Shown here: in pieces, positions 1 through 6,891 of the stretch
Layout: every line of letters begins with the position of its first letter
How positions within the stretch are numbered: the stretch's first letter is position 1
NCBI GenBank assembly: GCA_030615425.1
Contig: JAUWZG010000040.1
Span: forward strand, 1-9,403
Origin: Dehalococcoidia bacterium
GTDB lineage: Bacteria > Chloroflexota > Dehalococcoidia > Dehalococcoidales > BS750m-G39
Direction of reading: 5' to 3'
Length of the DNA stretch: 9,403 nt
Notes under the pieces: model-generated
Database searches by the model: none
What the model saw: only the letters and a program-made list of their open reading frames with translations
What the model was told of the DNA's origin: nothing
Program-made: the position numbers and the translations under genes

Positions 1-307
1 TATAGTGGCTGCCGGGCTAGCGGAGCGTATAGAAATCCAGATTTCTTATTCTATTGGTGTTGCCCACCCCCTCTCCGTCTCCATTGAGACCTTCGGCAGC
101 GCCAAGGTCGACCAAGAGAGCATACTCAAGCTGATAGATAAGCACTTTGACCTCAGACCGGAAGCCATTATCCGAAGCCTTGACCTGCGCCGCCCGATAT
201 ATAGACCCACTTCTTGCTACGGGCACTTCGGCAGGGACGACCTTGACCTCCCCTGGGAAAAGATAGATAAAGCTGAGATGCTCAGAAAAGAGGCACTGGG
301 TAAGTAA
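1..307 (+). CDS. metK: S-adenosylmethionine synthetase, C-terminal part (5' truncated by window)
   Basis: This is the last ~101 residues of methionine adenosyltransferase, the cytosolic enzyme that makes S-adenosylmethionine from methionine and ATP. The reading frame is open from base 2 (ATA GTG GCT...), so the true start lies outside the window; the GTG at 5 is internal. Recognisable family landmarks are [30 protein letters not shown], the DLRRPIY segment and the near-terminal [15 protein letters not shown], which is the standard MetK C-terminus. The protein ends at TAA 305-307 shortly after that motif, as in intact family members, so the gene is not truncated at its 3' end. The next gene on the same strand begins about 130 bases later, behind a repeat-rich spacer. 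Identification is firm. Confidence 0.96.
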   Translation, partial: IVAAGLAERIEIQISYSIGVAHPLSVSIETFGSAKVDQESILKLIDKHFDLRPEAIIRSLDLRRPIYRPTSCYGHFGRDDLDLPWEKIDKAEMLRKEALGK

Positions 308-325
308 TGAATGGGGAGTTTAAGT

Positions 326-345
326 GGGGCTTCGCCCCTCTTCTA
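326..345 (+). terminator. possible weak terminator after metK
   Basis: A short GC-only hairpin (GGGGC, loop TTC, GCCCC at 326-338) sits 19 bases after the metK stop and is followed by a pyrimidine run (TCTTCT) rather than a clean T tract. It could be a weak intrinsic terminator or simply one more palindrome of the repeat cluster that follows. Confidence 0.3.
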
Positions 346-353
346 AAACAATC

Positions 354-438
354 GTCCCCCTCTCCTTTGAAGGAGAGGGGGACAAAGCGGGTCCCCAGGA
401 AAATCGAAGATTTTTCTGGGTGCTTGAGGGGGTGAGGT
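354..438 (+). repeat. nested palindromic repeat (REP/MITE-like) between metK and pgm
   Basis: Two strong hairpins stand in tandem. The first (354-383) has arms GTCCCCCTCTCCTT and AAGGAGAGGGGGAC, perfect over 14 bp with almost no loop. The second (394-420) has arms CCCAGGAAAATC and GATTTTTCTGGG, 12 bp with one G-T pair and a GAA loop. The block ends in GAGGGGGTGAGGT (426-438). Elements with a CCCCTCTCC...GGAGAGGGG palindrome and a GGGGTGAGGT tail resemble short dispersed intergenic repeats of bacterial genomes, which is my recollection rather than a search. The second hairpin looks inserted between the first palindrome and the tail. The right edge lies 2 bases before the apparent start of the next gene and may now supply its ribosome binding site. 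Confidence 0.6.
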
Positions 439-440
439 AG

Positions 441-1865
441 ATAAATAATCCTATAAAATTTGGCACCGATGGCTGGCGAGGGATTATCGCCCAGGACTTC
501 ACCTTTGATAATGTGCGGGCTTGCTCCCAGGCGGTGGCTGACTACCTTAAACAAGCAGGCTTAGCCAGCCGGGGGCTGATTATTGGCTACGACAATCGCT
601 TCGCCTCCGAGGATTTTGCCCAAGCCGCCGCTGAGGTAGTTGCCGCTAGCGGGATAAAGGTTTACCTCTGCCCCAAGGCTACCCCCACGCCGGCGATAAG
701 CTATAGCATTCTGGCTAAAAAGGCGGGCGGGGCTATTATCATCACCGCCAGCCATAACCCGGCTACCTGGAACGGCTTCAAGTATAAGACCGAGGACGGT
801 GCCAGCGCCTCCTCAGAGGTTACCGCCAAGATAGAAAAACACCTCTCCCATATCCTGACCACAGGGAAAATAAGCCGCCTACCACTGTCCCAGGCGTTAG
901 ACCAGGGAATAGTAAAATACCTCGACCTGGCGCCGATCTATGCTCAACAGTTAGCCAGGCTCATTGACCTGAACCAGCTACGCCAGGCTAAGCTCAAGGT
1001 AGTAGTTGACCCTATGTATGGGGCTGGCGCCGGCTACTTCAACATGCTGTTGGACGGAGGAGATATCCAGCTGGTGGAGATAAACGGTGAGCGCAACCCA
1101 CTCTTCCCCGGGATACAACCCGAACCAATCGCGGCTAACCTGGCTAAACTATCGGCCTTAGTCAAACAGCAGAAGGCAAATGTTGGCCTAGCTACTGATG
1201 GTGACGCCGACCGCCTGGGCATCATTGATGAGAATGGAGAGTTTCTTACCCAGCTCCAGGTCTTTGCCCTGCTCTGCCTCTATCTGCTGGAGGTGAGGGG
1301 GGAGCGGGGCGCTTTGGTCAGGACGCTCACCAGTACCACTATGGTTGACCGTTTGGGCGAAATATTCAATGTACCAGTATATGAGACGCCGGTGGGCTTT
1401 AAATATGTTGCCCCCATAATGCTGGAAAAGAACGCCCTCATCGGCGGGGAGGAATCTGGGGGCTATGGCTTCCGCGGTCACATGCCAGAACGAGACGGCA
1501 TCCTGGCTGGCATCTATTTCCTCGACCTCATGCTCAAGACAGGTAAAACCCCCTCGCAACTGATAGACTATCTCTACAGCAAGGTAGGTCCTCACTACTA
1601 CCAGCGCCGAGATTTCACCTTCCCCGAAGAGCAGCGCCAGACGATAACTAAACGCGTCAGCGATAATCTGCCCCAGTCCATTGAGGGGGTCAATGTGGCC
1701 AAGATAAACACCACCGATGGCTTCCACCTTACCCTGGCTGACACCACCTGGCTGCTCATCAGATTCTCCGGAACCGAGCCTGTGCTCCGCATCTATGCCG
1801 AAAGTGACAGCCCAGCTAGGGTGGAAGGGCTGCTTGAATTAGGTAGGAAGCTGGCTGGGGTCTGA
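441..1865 (+). CDS. phosphoglucomutase/phosphomannomutase, apparent ATA start
   Basis: An alpha-D-phosphohexomutase interconverting hexose 1- and 6-phosphates through a phosphoserine. Counting from 441 (about 474 residues, normal family length) it has the N-terminal signature FGTDGWRG (residues 7-14), the catalytic serine loop TASHNP (Ser about 104), the metal loop DGDADR (about 253-258), the sugar-recognition loop GEESGG (about 336-341) and the phosphate loop RFSGTEP (about 441-447). GEESGG is more often seen in glucose-specific members, so phosphoglucomutase activity is somewhat favoured. No ATG, GTG or TTG lies between the in-frame stop at 438-440 and FGTDGWRG; the first usable standard codon, GTG 513, would delete the signature. 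The start is therefore ATA 441 (or ATA 453), a rare start or a G-to-A change or base error in an ATG. The cupin gene follows after 12 bases. Confidence 0.93.
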   Translation: MNNPIKFGTDGWRGIIAQDFTFDNVRACSQAVADYLKQAGLASRGLIIGYDNRFASEDFAQAAAEVVAASGIKVYLCPKATPTPAISYSILAKKAGGAIIITASHNPATWNGFKYKTEDGASASSEVTAKIEKHLSHILTTGKISRLPLSQALDQGIVKYLDLAPIYAQQLARLIDLNQLRQAKLKVVVDPMYGAGAGYFNMLLDGGDIQLVEINGERNPLFPGIQPEPIAANLAKLSALVKQQKANVGLATDGDADRLGIIDENGEFLTQLQVFALLCLYLLEVRGERGALVRTLTSTTMVDRLGEIFNVPVYETPVGFKYVAPIMLEKNALIGGEESGGYGFRGHMPERDGILAGIYFLDLMLKTGKTPSQLIDYLYSKVGPHYYQRRDFTFPEEQRQTITKRVSDNLPQSIEGVNVAKINTTDGFHLTLADTTWLLIRFSGTEPVLRIYAESDSPARVEGLLELGRKLAGV

Positions 1866-1877
1866 GAAAGGATAAAG

Positions 1878-2237
1878 ATGGAAGATAAACTTCCCCGGAA
1901 AACAGAAAAGCCCTGGGGGTTTGAGCTGCTATTCGCTCATACATCAAAGTATGCCGGCAAGTTAATCTTCGTCAGAAAAGGGCACCGCTTAAGCCTTCAA
2001 TATCATGAAAAGAAGGACGAAACTATGTATTTCTATCAGGGAAAGGCTTTGCTTGAAATTGAGGGCAGCGACGGGCAGCTGGTGCCGAACACATTTGAGC
2101 CCGGCGCGTGTATAAGAATACCTCCCCGCACCAAGCACCGCCTGAAGGCTATAGAGGACACTACCTTCTTTGAAGTCTCAACCCCTGAGCTTGAAGATGT
2201 GGTCAGGCTGGAAGACGATTACGGACGGGCCAAGTAG
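1878..2237 (+). CDS. small cupin, mannose-6-phosphate isomerase type
   Basis: A 119-residue single-domain cupin like the C-terminal domain of type II mannose-6-phosphate isomerase/GDP-mannose pyrophosphorylase, or stand-alone ManC-type isomerases. It opens with KPWGFELLFAHT and KLIFVRKGHRLSLQYHEKKDE, which carries cupin motif 1 (G35 to G55, likely metal ligands Gln41, His43 and Glu48). Motif 2 is FEPGACIRIPPRTKHRLKA with His87 as the fourth ligand. The tail STPELEDVVRLEDDYGR is typical of this group. ATG 1878 has a Shine-Dalgarno AAAGGA six to seven bases upstream. The gene lies 12 bases after the phosphohexomutase stop, so the two are almost certainly co-transcribed and would act in successive hexose-phosphate steps (Fru-6-P to Man-6-P to Man-1-P). 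Enzymatic specificity is inferred from family and neighbour. Confidence 0.85.
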   Translation: MEDKLPRKTEKPWGFELLFAHTSKYAGKLIFVRKGHRLSLQYHEKKDETMYFYQGKALLEIEGSDGQLVPNTFEPGACIRIPPRTKHRLKAIEDTTFFEVSTPELEDVVRLEDDYGRAK

Positions 2238-2256
2238 CGATTATATAGCTATCGCT
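2236..2256. terminator. small inverted repeat between convergent genes
   Basis: AGCGAT (2236-2241) and ATCGCT (2251-2256) form a 6-bp palindrome around the junction of the convergent cupin gene and redox operon, overlapping both stop regions. Both flanks lack long T tracts, so a bidirectional terminator is only a possibility. Confidence 0.25.
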
Positions 2257-2893
2257 CCTTGAAAGTCAGTGCGCCGGTAGGGCAGCTAGCCACGCATTCA
2301 CCACAATCCTGGCACGCCGACTCAGCCATTGGCTCATCACCAAAGGTGGTCATTCTACGCTTAAAGCCGCGATGGGCAAAACCAAGAGCGCCGATGCCCA
2401 GACGCTCGCGGCAGACCCAGATACACTGGCCGCAGAGGACGCACTTGTTGGGGTCGTATATAAACTCAGGGCTACTGGAGTCTACCTCTAGATTGCGCAG
2501 AATTTTCCGGAAACGCCTCGTCTTAAGCTTAACCCCCAGGTGAGCGGCTATCTTCTGCAGTTCGCAGGAGCCGTTGGCGGGGCAATGGGCACAGTCAACC
2601 ACGTTGCTCGCCAGCAGCAGCTCCAGGGCGGTGCGCGCCAGCCTTAGAGCCGCCGCACCCCTGGTATTTACCACCATACCCGGTTCTACCGTCTCGGTGC
2701 AGGCGGTAACCGGCTTACTTTTGCCCCCCACCTCCACCCAGCACATACGGCATGATGCAGCAGGCTCTGAAACATCACGCCGGCCACAAAGATTGGGGAT
2801 ATAAATACCGTTATTTAGCGCCGCCCACAGAACTTTCTCCCCCTGGGGGGCGGTTACTTTCTTGCCGTCAATGGTTAAAGATACCTTATTCAT
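2249..2893 (-). CDS. HoxU-like / NuoG N-terminal-like iron-sulfur subunit
   Basis: A 214-residue electron-wiring subunit corresponding to HoxU, or to the N-terminal third of NuoG/HydA without any catalytic domain. Order of sites: a plant-type [2Fe-2S] domain (Cys36, Cys48, Cys51, Cys65); the NuoG-type [4Fe-4S] site with Cys101, Cys104 and Cys110; then two ferredoxin [4Fe-4S] motifs (Cys151/154/157/161 and Cys194/197/200/204). In the second site the usual histidine, four residues before the first cysteine, is Asn97 here (codon AAC). ATG 2893 is chosen because the family-like sequence begins exactly there (MNKVSLTIDGKK) and AGGA lies just upstream, though very close; an in-frame extension to 3067 would run back into the upstream gene. 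The gap to the upstream flavoprotein gene is only 4 bases. It lacks an H-cluster domain, so it cannot be a hydrogenase by itself. Confidence 0.9.
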   Translation of the reverse strand: MNKVSLTIDGKKVTAPQGEKVLWAALNNGIYIPNLCGRRDVSEPAASCRMCWVEVGGKSKPVTACTETVEPGMVVNTRGAAALRLARTALELLLASNVVDCAHCPANGSCELQKIAAHLGVKLKTRRFRKILRNLEVDSSSPEFIYDPNKCVLCGQCIWVCRERLGIGALGFAHRGFKRRMTTFGDEPMAESACQDCGECVASCPTGALTFKER

Positions 2894-2897
2894 CTTC

Positions 2898-4805
2898 CTA
2901 CTTTGGCACCAGGCTTGGCGGCGATAGCTTGACCACAGCATTATATTGAGGAGGGCAGGATGTAACGCAGGTGCCACACTTAACACACTTTTCTTGGTCA
3001 ATAATCTTATACCGCTTCCTGGGGTGGCTGGATATGGCTTCCACGGTGCAGGTGCCGACGCAGGCATCGCAGGAGCGTTCGCACTTTTCGGGGATGATGT
3101 AATAGGCGATAAGCTCCGGGCACATCAGTGCCGGGCACCGTCCCTCCTTGATATGCGCCTCATATTCGTCCCGGAAATAGCGCAGGGTGCTAAGTATCGG
3201 ATTGGGTGCTGTCCTGCCCAGACCGCAGAGCGAGCCCGCCTTTATGTCCTCCGCCAGCTCAACAAGCATATCCAGGTCTTTAATTTTTCCCTTACCCCTG
3301 GTAAATTCGCCCAGGACTTCCAGCATCTGTTTTGTTCCCAGGCGGCAGAAGGTGCACTTGCCACAGGACTCCCGCTGGGTGAACTCTAGAAAATAGCGGG
3401 CTATCTCCACCATGCAGTCGTCCTCATCAAGCACAATCATTCCGCCAGAGCCCATCATCGCCCCGGCATCGGTCAGGGAATCAAAGCCAATGGGCAAATC
3501 CAGAGCCGATTCCGGCAGGCAGCCGCCGGAGGGACCTCCTATTTGCACTGCCTTGAAACGCTTGCCCTCCGGAATACCACTGCCAACATCAAAGATAAGC
3601 TGGCGCAAGGTGGTGCCCATGGGCACTTCAGCCAGCCCGGTATTAACTACCTTACCCGCCAGGGCAAAAACAGCCGTCCCGGTGCTACTTTGAGTGCCGA
3701 CGCTGGCAAACCTCTCCGCCCCCTCCCCAATTATGTGGGGTAGGCAAGCCAGCGTCTTCACATTATTGATAAGAGTCGGCTTGCCATAGAGGCCGTTGGT
3801 GGCCGGGTAAGGGGGGCGGTAATACGGGGTGCCCGGTTCCCCCTCCAGCGAGGCGATAAGAGCTGTCTCCTCGCCACAGACGAAGGCACCTGAGCCTTGA
3901 AAGAGCTTGATATCAAAGCTGAAGTCGCTGCCCAGGATATTCCTGCCCAGCAGGTTCAGCTTCCGCGCCTGGCGGAGGGCAATTCGGGCTCGGCGAACAG
4001 CCAGTGGGTACTCGGCACGAACATAGATATAGCCGTATCGGGCGCTGGTAGCATAGCCAGCAATGAGCATGCCCTCCAGCAATGAATGCGGGTCACTCTC
4101 CAGGATAGCCCGGTCCATAAAGGCACCGGGGTCACCCTCGTCGCCGTTGCAGATTACATACTTTGGCTTACCCGGGGCGTTACGGCAGATTTCCCACTTC
4201 TCCCCGGTGAGAAAGCCAGCACCGCCCCTCCCCCTCAAACCCGACCTTTTGACTTCGTTTATAATCTTCTCTGGCTTTAGCTGGAGCGCCTTGGCCAGAG
4301 CCGAATAGCCGCCACTAGCAATGTAGTGGTCTATATCTTCGGGGTCGATGTGTCCGCAATTCTCAAGGATAACCTTCTTTTCAAACCTGGCTCGAGGGAA
4401 ATCGGAAAAGCTAGGAACAAGGTCATTTTCTTCCAGAGCAGCAAGGACGAATTCAAGACAGGGGTCATCGCCGAGGATAAACTCCCTGATTAGCCTCTGG
4501 GCTATCACCGGATTGACCTGCCGGTAGCAGATAGGAGGATAGCCCGGCTTAATTATGGTGACTATCGGCTCGGCGTAGCAATGCCCCATGCAGCCTACCT
4601 CGACTACGGGGCAGTCAAGCTCATGCTTTTTAAGCTCGCTTTTTATCGCCCGCAGGACTTCCAGAGCCCCGGCGGCACGACCACAGGTGGCGGCACCCAC
4701 CATAATTACCGCTTTGCCACCCAGGAGTTCCCGCCATTGGGATTCGGCACGACTCTTTATCTCCCGGAAGGTTGAGGCTACCCTTTGATGCCCGCTTGCT
4801 TTCAC
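2898..4805 (-). CDS. HydB/NuoF-like NADH-binding flavoprotein with extra iron-sulfur domains
   Basis: A 635-residue FMN- and NAD(H)-binding subunit. Domains in order: a thioredoxin-like [2Fe-2S] domain (about 30-110; Cys41, Cys72, Cys76 visible); the NuoF core with GRGGAGFLTGEKWE (about 192-205), CNGDEGDPGAFMDR (about 219-232) and CGEETALIASLEGEPGTP (about 310-327); an SLBB region; the NuoF [4Fe-4S] motif CGKCTFC (481-487) plus Cys527; and a C-terminal pair of ferredoxin motifs (575-586 and 607-617). This extended architecture and length match HydB/HndC-type subunits of electron-bifurcating complexes and not plain NuoF or HoxF. The start is GTG 4805, overlapping the upstream stop by four bases (GTGA), which suggests translational coupling. 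The first C-terminal ferredoxin motif has three residues between its first two cysteines and Thr instead of Pro after the last. Bifurcating activity is an inference. Confidence 0.94.
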   Translation of the reverse strand: MKASGHQRVASTFREIKSRAESQWRELLGGKAVIMVGAATCGRAAGALEVLRAIKSELKKHELDCPVVEVGCMGHCYAEPIVTIIKPGYPPICYRQVNPVIAQRLIREFILGDDPCLEFVLAALEENDLVPSFSDFPRARFEKKVILENCGHIDPEDIDHYIASGGYSALAKALQLKPEKIINEVKRSGLRGRGGAGFLTGEKWEICRNAPGKPKYVICNGDEGDPGAFMDRAILESDPHSLLEGMLIAGYATSARYGYIYVRAEYPLAVRRARIALRQARKLNLLGRNILGSDFSFDIKLFQGSGAFVCGEETALIASLEGEPGTPYYRPPYPATNGLYGKPTLINNVKTLACLPHIIGEGAERFASVGTQSSTGTAVFALAGKVVNTGLAEVPMGTTLRQLIFDVGSGIPEGKRFKAVQIGGPSGGCLPESALDLPIGFDSLTDAGAMMGSGGMIVLDEDDCMVEIARYFLEFTQRESCGKCTFCRLGTKQMLEVLGEFTRGKGKIKDLDMLVELAEDIKAGSLCGLGRTAPNPILSTLRYFRDEYEAHIKEGRCPALMCPELIAYYIIPEKCERSCDACVGTCTVEAISSHPRKRYKIIDQEKCVKCGTCVTSCPPQYNAVVKLSPPSLVPK

Positions 4806-5290
4806 CGCTTTTCTTTTTCCAGTTTAAACGAGAGCAGGATTCCATCTACCCTGGTCGGTTCCACCTTACCCTCAGGCTTATCATCGACCACGGTTACCGG
4901 CGCCATAACACAGCAGCCTACGCAAGCGACAGTATCCAGGTCGAACTCCTGATCAGGGGTGGTCTGCCCTCGGTCAATACTCAACCTTCTCTTCCAGGCA
5001 TCCAATGCGATGTAACCACCCTTCATATGGCAGGCTGTGCCTAAACACACCCTTATCGAGTGCTTACCAGGAGGAATAAGCCGGAATTGATTGTAAAAGG
5101 TGACCACACCATAAACATCTATCCCTGGCATATCAAGAAATTGGGCAATCTCCAGCATGGCTTCCCGGGGAAGATAGCCAAGCCCGCCCTGAACCTTTTG
5201 CAGGATGGGGATAAGATTGCCTTTTTTTCGGCCAAAGCGGTTTAGAATTCGCCTGGTCTGCTGTTTGACTCTAGCCTTTTCTTTAGCCAT
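4802..5290 (-). CDS. HydC/NuoE-like [2Fe-2S] subunit
   Basis: A 162-residue thioredoxin-fold ferredoxin, the 24-kDa type subunit of NADH dehydrogenase and HydABC-like complexes, expected to be cytosolic and to dock on the flavoprotein encoded next. An N-terminal helical region (about 1-70, with LIPILQKVQGGLGYLP and VYGVVTFYNQFRL typical of NuoE) precedes the cluster domain with Cys82, Cys87 (CLGTAC), Cys123 and Cys127 (CVGCC). An additional Cys126 sits between the last two ligands. The length matches HydC (about 160 residues). ATG 5290 is the first codon of an operon of three genes joined by a 4-base overlap and a 4-base gap. No clear Shine-Dalgarno precedes it; a TATAAT box lies 14 bases upstream, so the transcript would have a very short or no leader. 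Confidence 0.93.
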   Translation of the reverse strand: MAKEKARVKQQTRRILNRFGRKKGNLIPILQKVQGGLGYLPREAMLEIAQFLDMPGIDVYGVVTFYNQFRLIPPGKHSIRVCLGTACHMKGGYIALDAWKRRLSIDRGQTTPDQEFDLDTVACVGCCVMAPVTVVDDKPEGKVEPTRVDGILLSFKLEKEKR

Positions 5291-5303
5291 CGCAGCCAGT
5301 TGA

Positions 5304-5332
5304 ATTATATGATAGTGAGCCTATCTGTGCAA
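5304..5332 (-). promoter_or_regulatory. candidate promoter of the redox operon
   Basis: On the minus strand a perfect TATAAT (5304-5309) lies 17 bases from TTGCAC (5327-5332), which keeps only the TTG of the -35 consensus. Transcription would start near 5297, about 7 bases before ATG 5290, giving an almost leaderless mRNA, consistent with the lack of a ribosome binding site. Confidence 0.5.
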
Positions 5333-5339
5333 CCGGGGC

Positions 5340-5376
5340 AAAGAGAAAGGGGGCTGGGCTTAAAAGCCCAGCCCCC
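5340..5376 (-). terminator. intrinsic terminator of trpB
   Basis: A perfect 13-bp palindrome (arms GGGGGCTGGGCTT 5349-5361 and AAGCCCAGCCCCC 5364-5376) starts 12 bases beyond the trpB stop. Read on the minus strand it is followed by TTTCTCTTTG, a U-rich tail, so it terminates trpB transcription and separates it from the redox operon. Confidence 0.85.
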
Positions 5377-5388
5377 TAGTCGGGCTAT

Positions 5389-6756
5389 TTATGACGGTAC
5401 CTGGGGTAGTTCAAGCTGCGCCTTCCTTACTTCTTCCTCGGGATAGGCGTAATCCTCAAGCTGCCCCGAGAGGTATTTCTCATAGGCAGCCAGGTCAAAG
5501 TGCCCATGTCCACTATGGGCTATCAGGATAGTCTTTGATTCACCTGATTTCTTGCACTTAAGGGCTTCATCAATAGCCACCTTGACATTGTGGCATGGCT
5601 CAGGACCGCTGATAATACCCTCGGTGCGGGCAAACTTTACCCCAGCCTCAAAGGCGGCAGTCTGGGGTACAGCCACAGCTTCAACCAAGCCCTGTTTATG
5701 AAGGTGGCATATAGTGGGTGCCATCCCATGATAGCGCAGTCCACCGGCATGAATTGGCGGCGGGATAAAGCCGTGACCGAGGGTGTACATTTTAATCAGG
5801 GGAGTCATCCCAGACAGGTCACCAAAGTCATAGGCATATAGTCCCTTGGTCACGCTAGGGCAGCTTTCCGGCTCACAACAGATAATGCGCATGTCTGGCT
5901 TCTTTCCGCTAAACTTATCCCGAATCCAGGGGAAGAATTGCCCGGCAAAGTTTGAGCCGCCGCCAATGCAGCCGATAATGATATCAGGGTAGGCATCGGC
6001 CATCTCCATCTGCTTGCGGCATTCCTCTCCGACGATGGTCTGATGAAGCAGGACATGGTTAAGCACGCTACCAATCGAATATTTATAGTCTGGATGGTCT
6101 ATCATATACTCTATTGCCTCGCTAATAGCCAGACCCAGGCTACCGGGACAATCAGGCCATTTCTCCAGCATATCCCGCCCTGACTTGGTCTCAGGGCTGG
6201 GGCTAGGGACACAGTTAGCCCCCCAGGTCTCCATGGCGATGCGCCGATAGGGCTTCTGGTCATAGCTAATGCTAACCATAAACACCTTGATCTCTAGACC
6301 GAAGAATGCCCCAGCCAAACTTAGAGCACTGCCCCACTGCCCAGCACCGGTCTCAGTACATAAGCCCTTGAGCCCTTGTTTCTTGGCATAGTATGCCTGA
6401 GCCGTTGCGGTATTGGGCTTGTGGCTCCCCGCCTGGTTTGTCCCCTCGTATTTATAGAAAATCTTGGCCGGCGTATCCAGAGCCTTCTCCAGCCGACGTG
6501 CCCGATGCAACACCGTTGGCCTCCAGGTACGGTAAACCGCCTGTAGCTCCTCAGGGATTTCAATCCAGCGGTCTGTCGTGTTGAGTTCTTGCTCAGCACA
6601 CGCCCTGGAAAATAGACCTGCGGCGTCATCTACGGTTGCTGGCTTTCCCGTTCCCGGGTGCAGCACTGGTGGCATATCCCCGGGCATATCAGCCATAATG
6701 TTATACCAATGAGTTGGCATGTCCTTCTGGTCAAGAAACCACATTGACCTTTCCAT
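5389..6756 (-). CDS. trpB: tryptophan synthase beta chain, TrpB2 type
   Basis: A PLP enzyme that condenses indole with serine to give tryptophan. At 455 residues it is longer than TrpB1 (about 400) and has the TrpB2-type start (WYNIMADMPGDMPPVLHP). Visible active-site parts are the PLP lysine in GSHKPNTA (Lys113), the catalytic glutamate in ETGAGQWG (Glu135) and the phosphate-binding GGGSN loop (265-269). Other family segments are YKYEGTNQAGSHK and the C-terminal HSGHGHFDL. ATG 6756 has a strong AGGAGGA five bases upstream. No trpA or other trp gene adjoins it, and TrpB2 proteins often act without TrpA as indole-salvage or stand-alone enzymes. It is a monocistronic unit: own promoter, T-box-like leader with terminator before it, and an intrinsic terminator after it. 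Confidence 0.95.
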   Translation of the reverse strand: MERSMWFLDQKDMPTHWYNIMADMPGDMPPVLHPGTGKPATVDDAAGLFSRACAEQELNTTDRWIEIPEELQAVYRTWRPTVLHRARRLEKALDTPAKIFYKYEGTNQAGSHKPNTATAQAYYAKKQGLKGLCTETGAGQWGSALSLAGAFFGLEIKVFMVSISYDQKPYRRIAMETWGANCVPSPSPETKSGRDMLEKWPDCPGSLGLAISEAIEYMIDHPDYKYSIGSVLNHVLLHQTIVGEECRKQMEMADAYPDIIIGCIGGGSNFAGQFFPWIRDKFSGKKPDMRIICCEPESCPSVTKGLYAYDFGDLSGMTPLIKMYTLGHGFIPPPIHAGGLRYHGMAPTICHLHKQGLVEAVAVPQTAAFEAGVKFARTEGIISGPEPCHNVKVAIDEALKCKKSGESKTILIAHSGHGHFDLAAYEKYLSGQLEDYAYPEEEVRKAQLELPQVPS

Positions 6757-6792
6757 TTTGTCCTCCTTTTATTTTGAATTTCTAGTTTATTT

Positions 6793-6826
6793 AAAAAACC
6801 TACCGCCCTTTAAGGGGCAGAAGGTT
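6793..6826 (-). terminator. leader terminator upstream of trpB
   Basis: On the minus strand the arms AACCTTCTGCCC and GGGCGGTAGGTT pair over 12 positions with one T-T mismatch and one G-T pair, loop CTTAAA, then TTTTTT. It lies 37 bases before trpB ATG, inside the 5' leader, so it is an attenuator rather than a gene-end terminator. Confidence 0.85.
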
Positions 6827-6885
6827 TACTTCCGCGGTGCCACTTTTCTTAGCAATTGCCGGCTGACCACTATTCAGTAAAATAA
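6793..6885 (-). promoter_or_regulatory. short T-box-like tRNA-sensing leader controlling trpB
   Basis: The minus-strand leader carries AGTGGCACCGCGGAAG (6829-6844), which contains the T-box core UGGNACCGCG. In T-box RNAs the UGGN pairs with the uncharged tRNA end NCCA. Here UGGC would pair with GCCA, and bacterial tRNA-Trp has G as discriminator base, which fits control of a tryptophan gene. The core lies directly before the attenuator (6793-6826), and the region between them overlaps the terminator 5' arm, as antitermination requires. Unlike canonical T-boxes there is no room for a long Stem I: only about 42 bases lie between the predicted start (about 6885) and the core. A small hairpin (CTGA, loop ATAGTGG, TCAG, 6863-6877) shows a UGG Trp codon in its loop. 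The antiterminator helix looks weak (AAG/CUU plus GG/CC). Confidence 0.7.
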
Positions 6886-6891
6886 TGCTTA

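Noticed and set aside
1188..1727. 179-codon minus-strand frame opposite the phosphohexomutase
   Set aside because: It lies wholly inside a well-supported gene and shows no recognisable motif; it is an antisense shadow.
2894..3067. N-terminal extension of the HoxU-like protein
   Set aside because: The 58 extra codons lie within the flavoprotein gene in another frame and do not resemble the family; the [2Fe-2S] domain begins at ATG 2893.
2946..3389. 147-codon plus-strand frame opposite the HydB-like gene
   Set aside because: It is antisense to conserved cysteine motifs of the flavoprotein, with low-complexity translation and no promoter.
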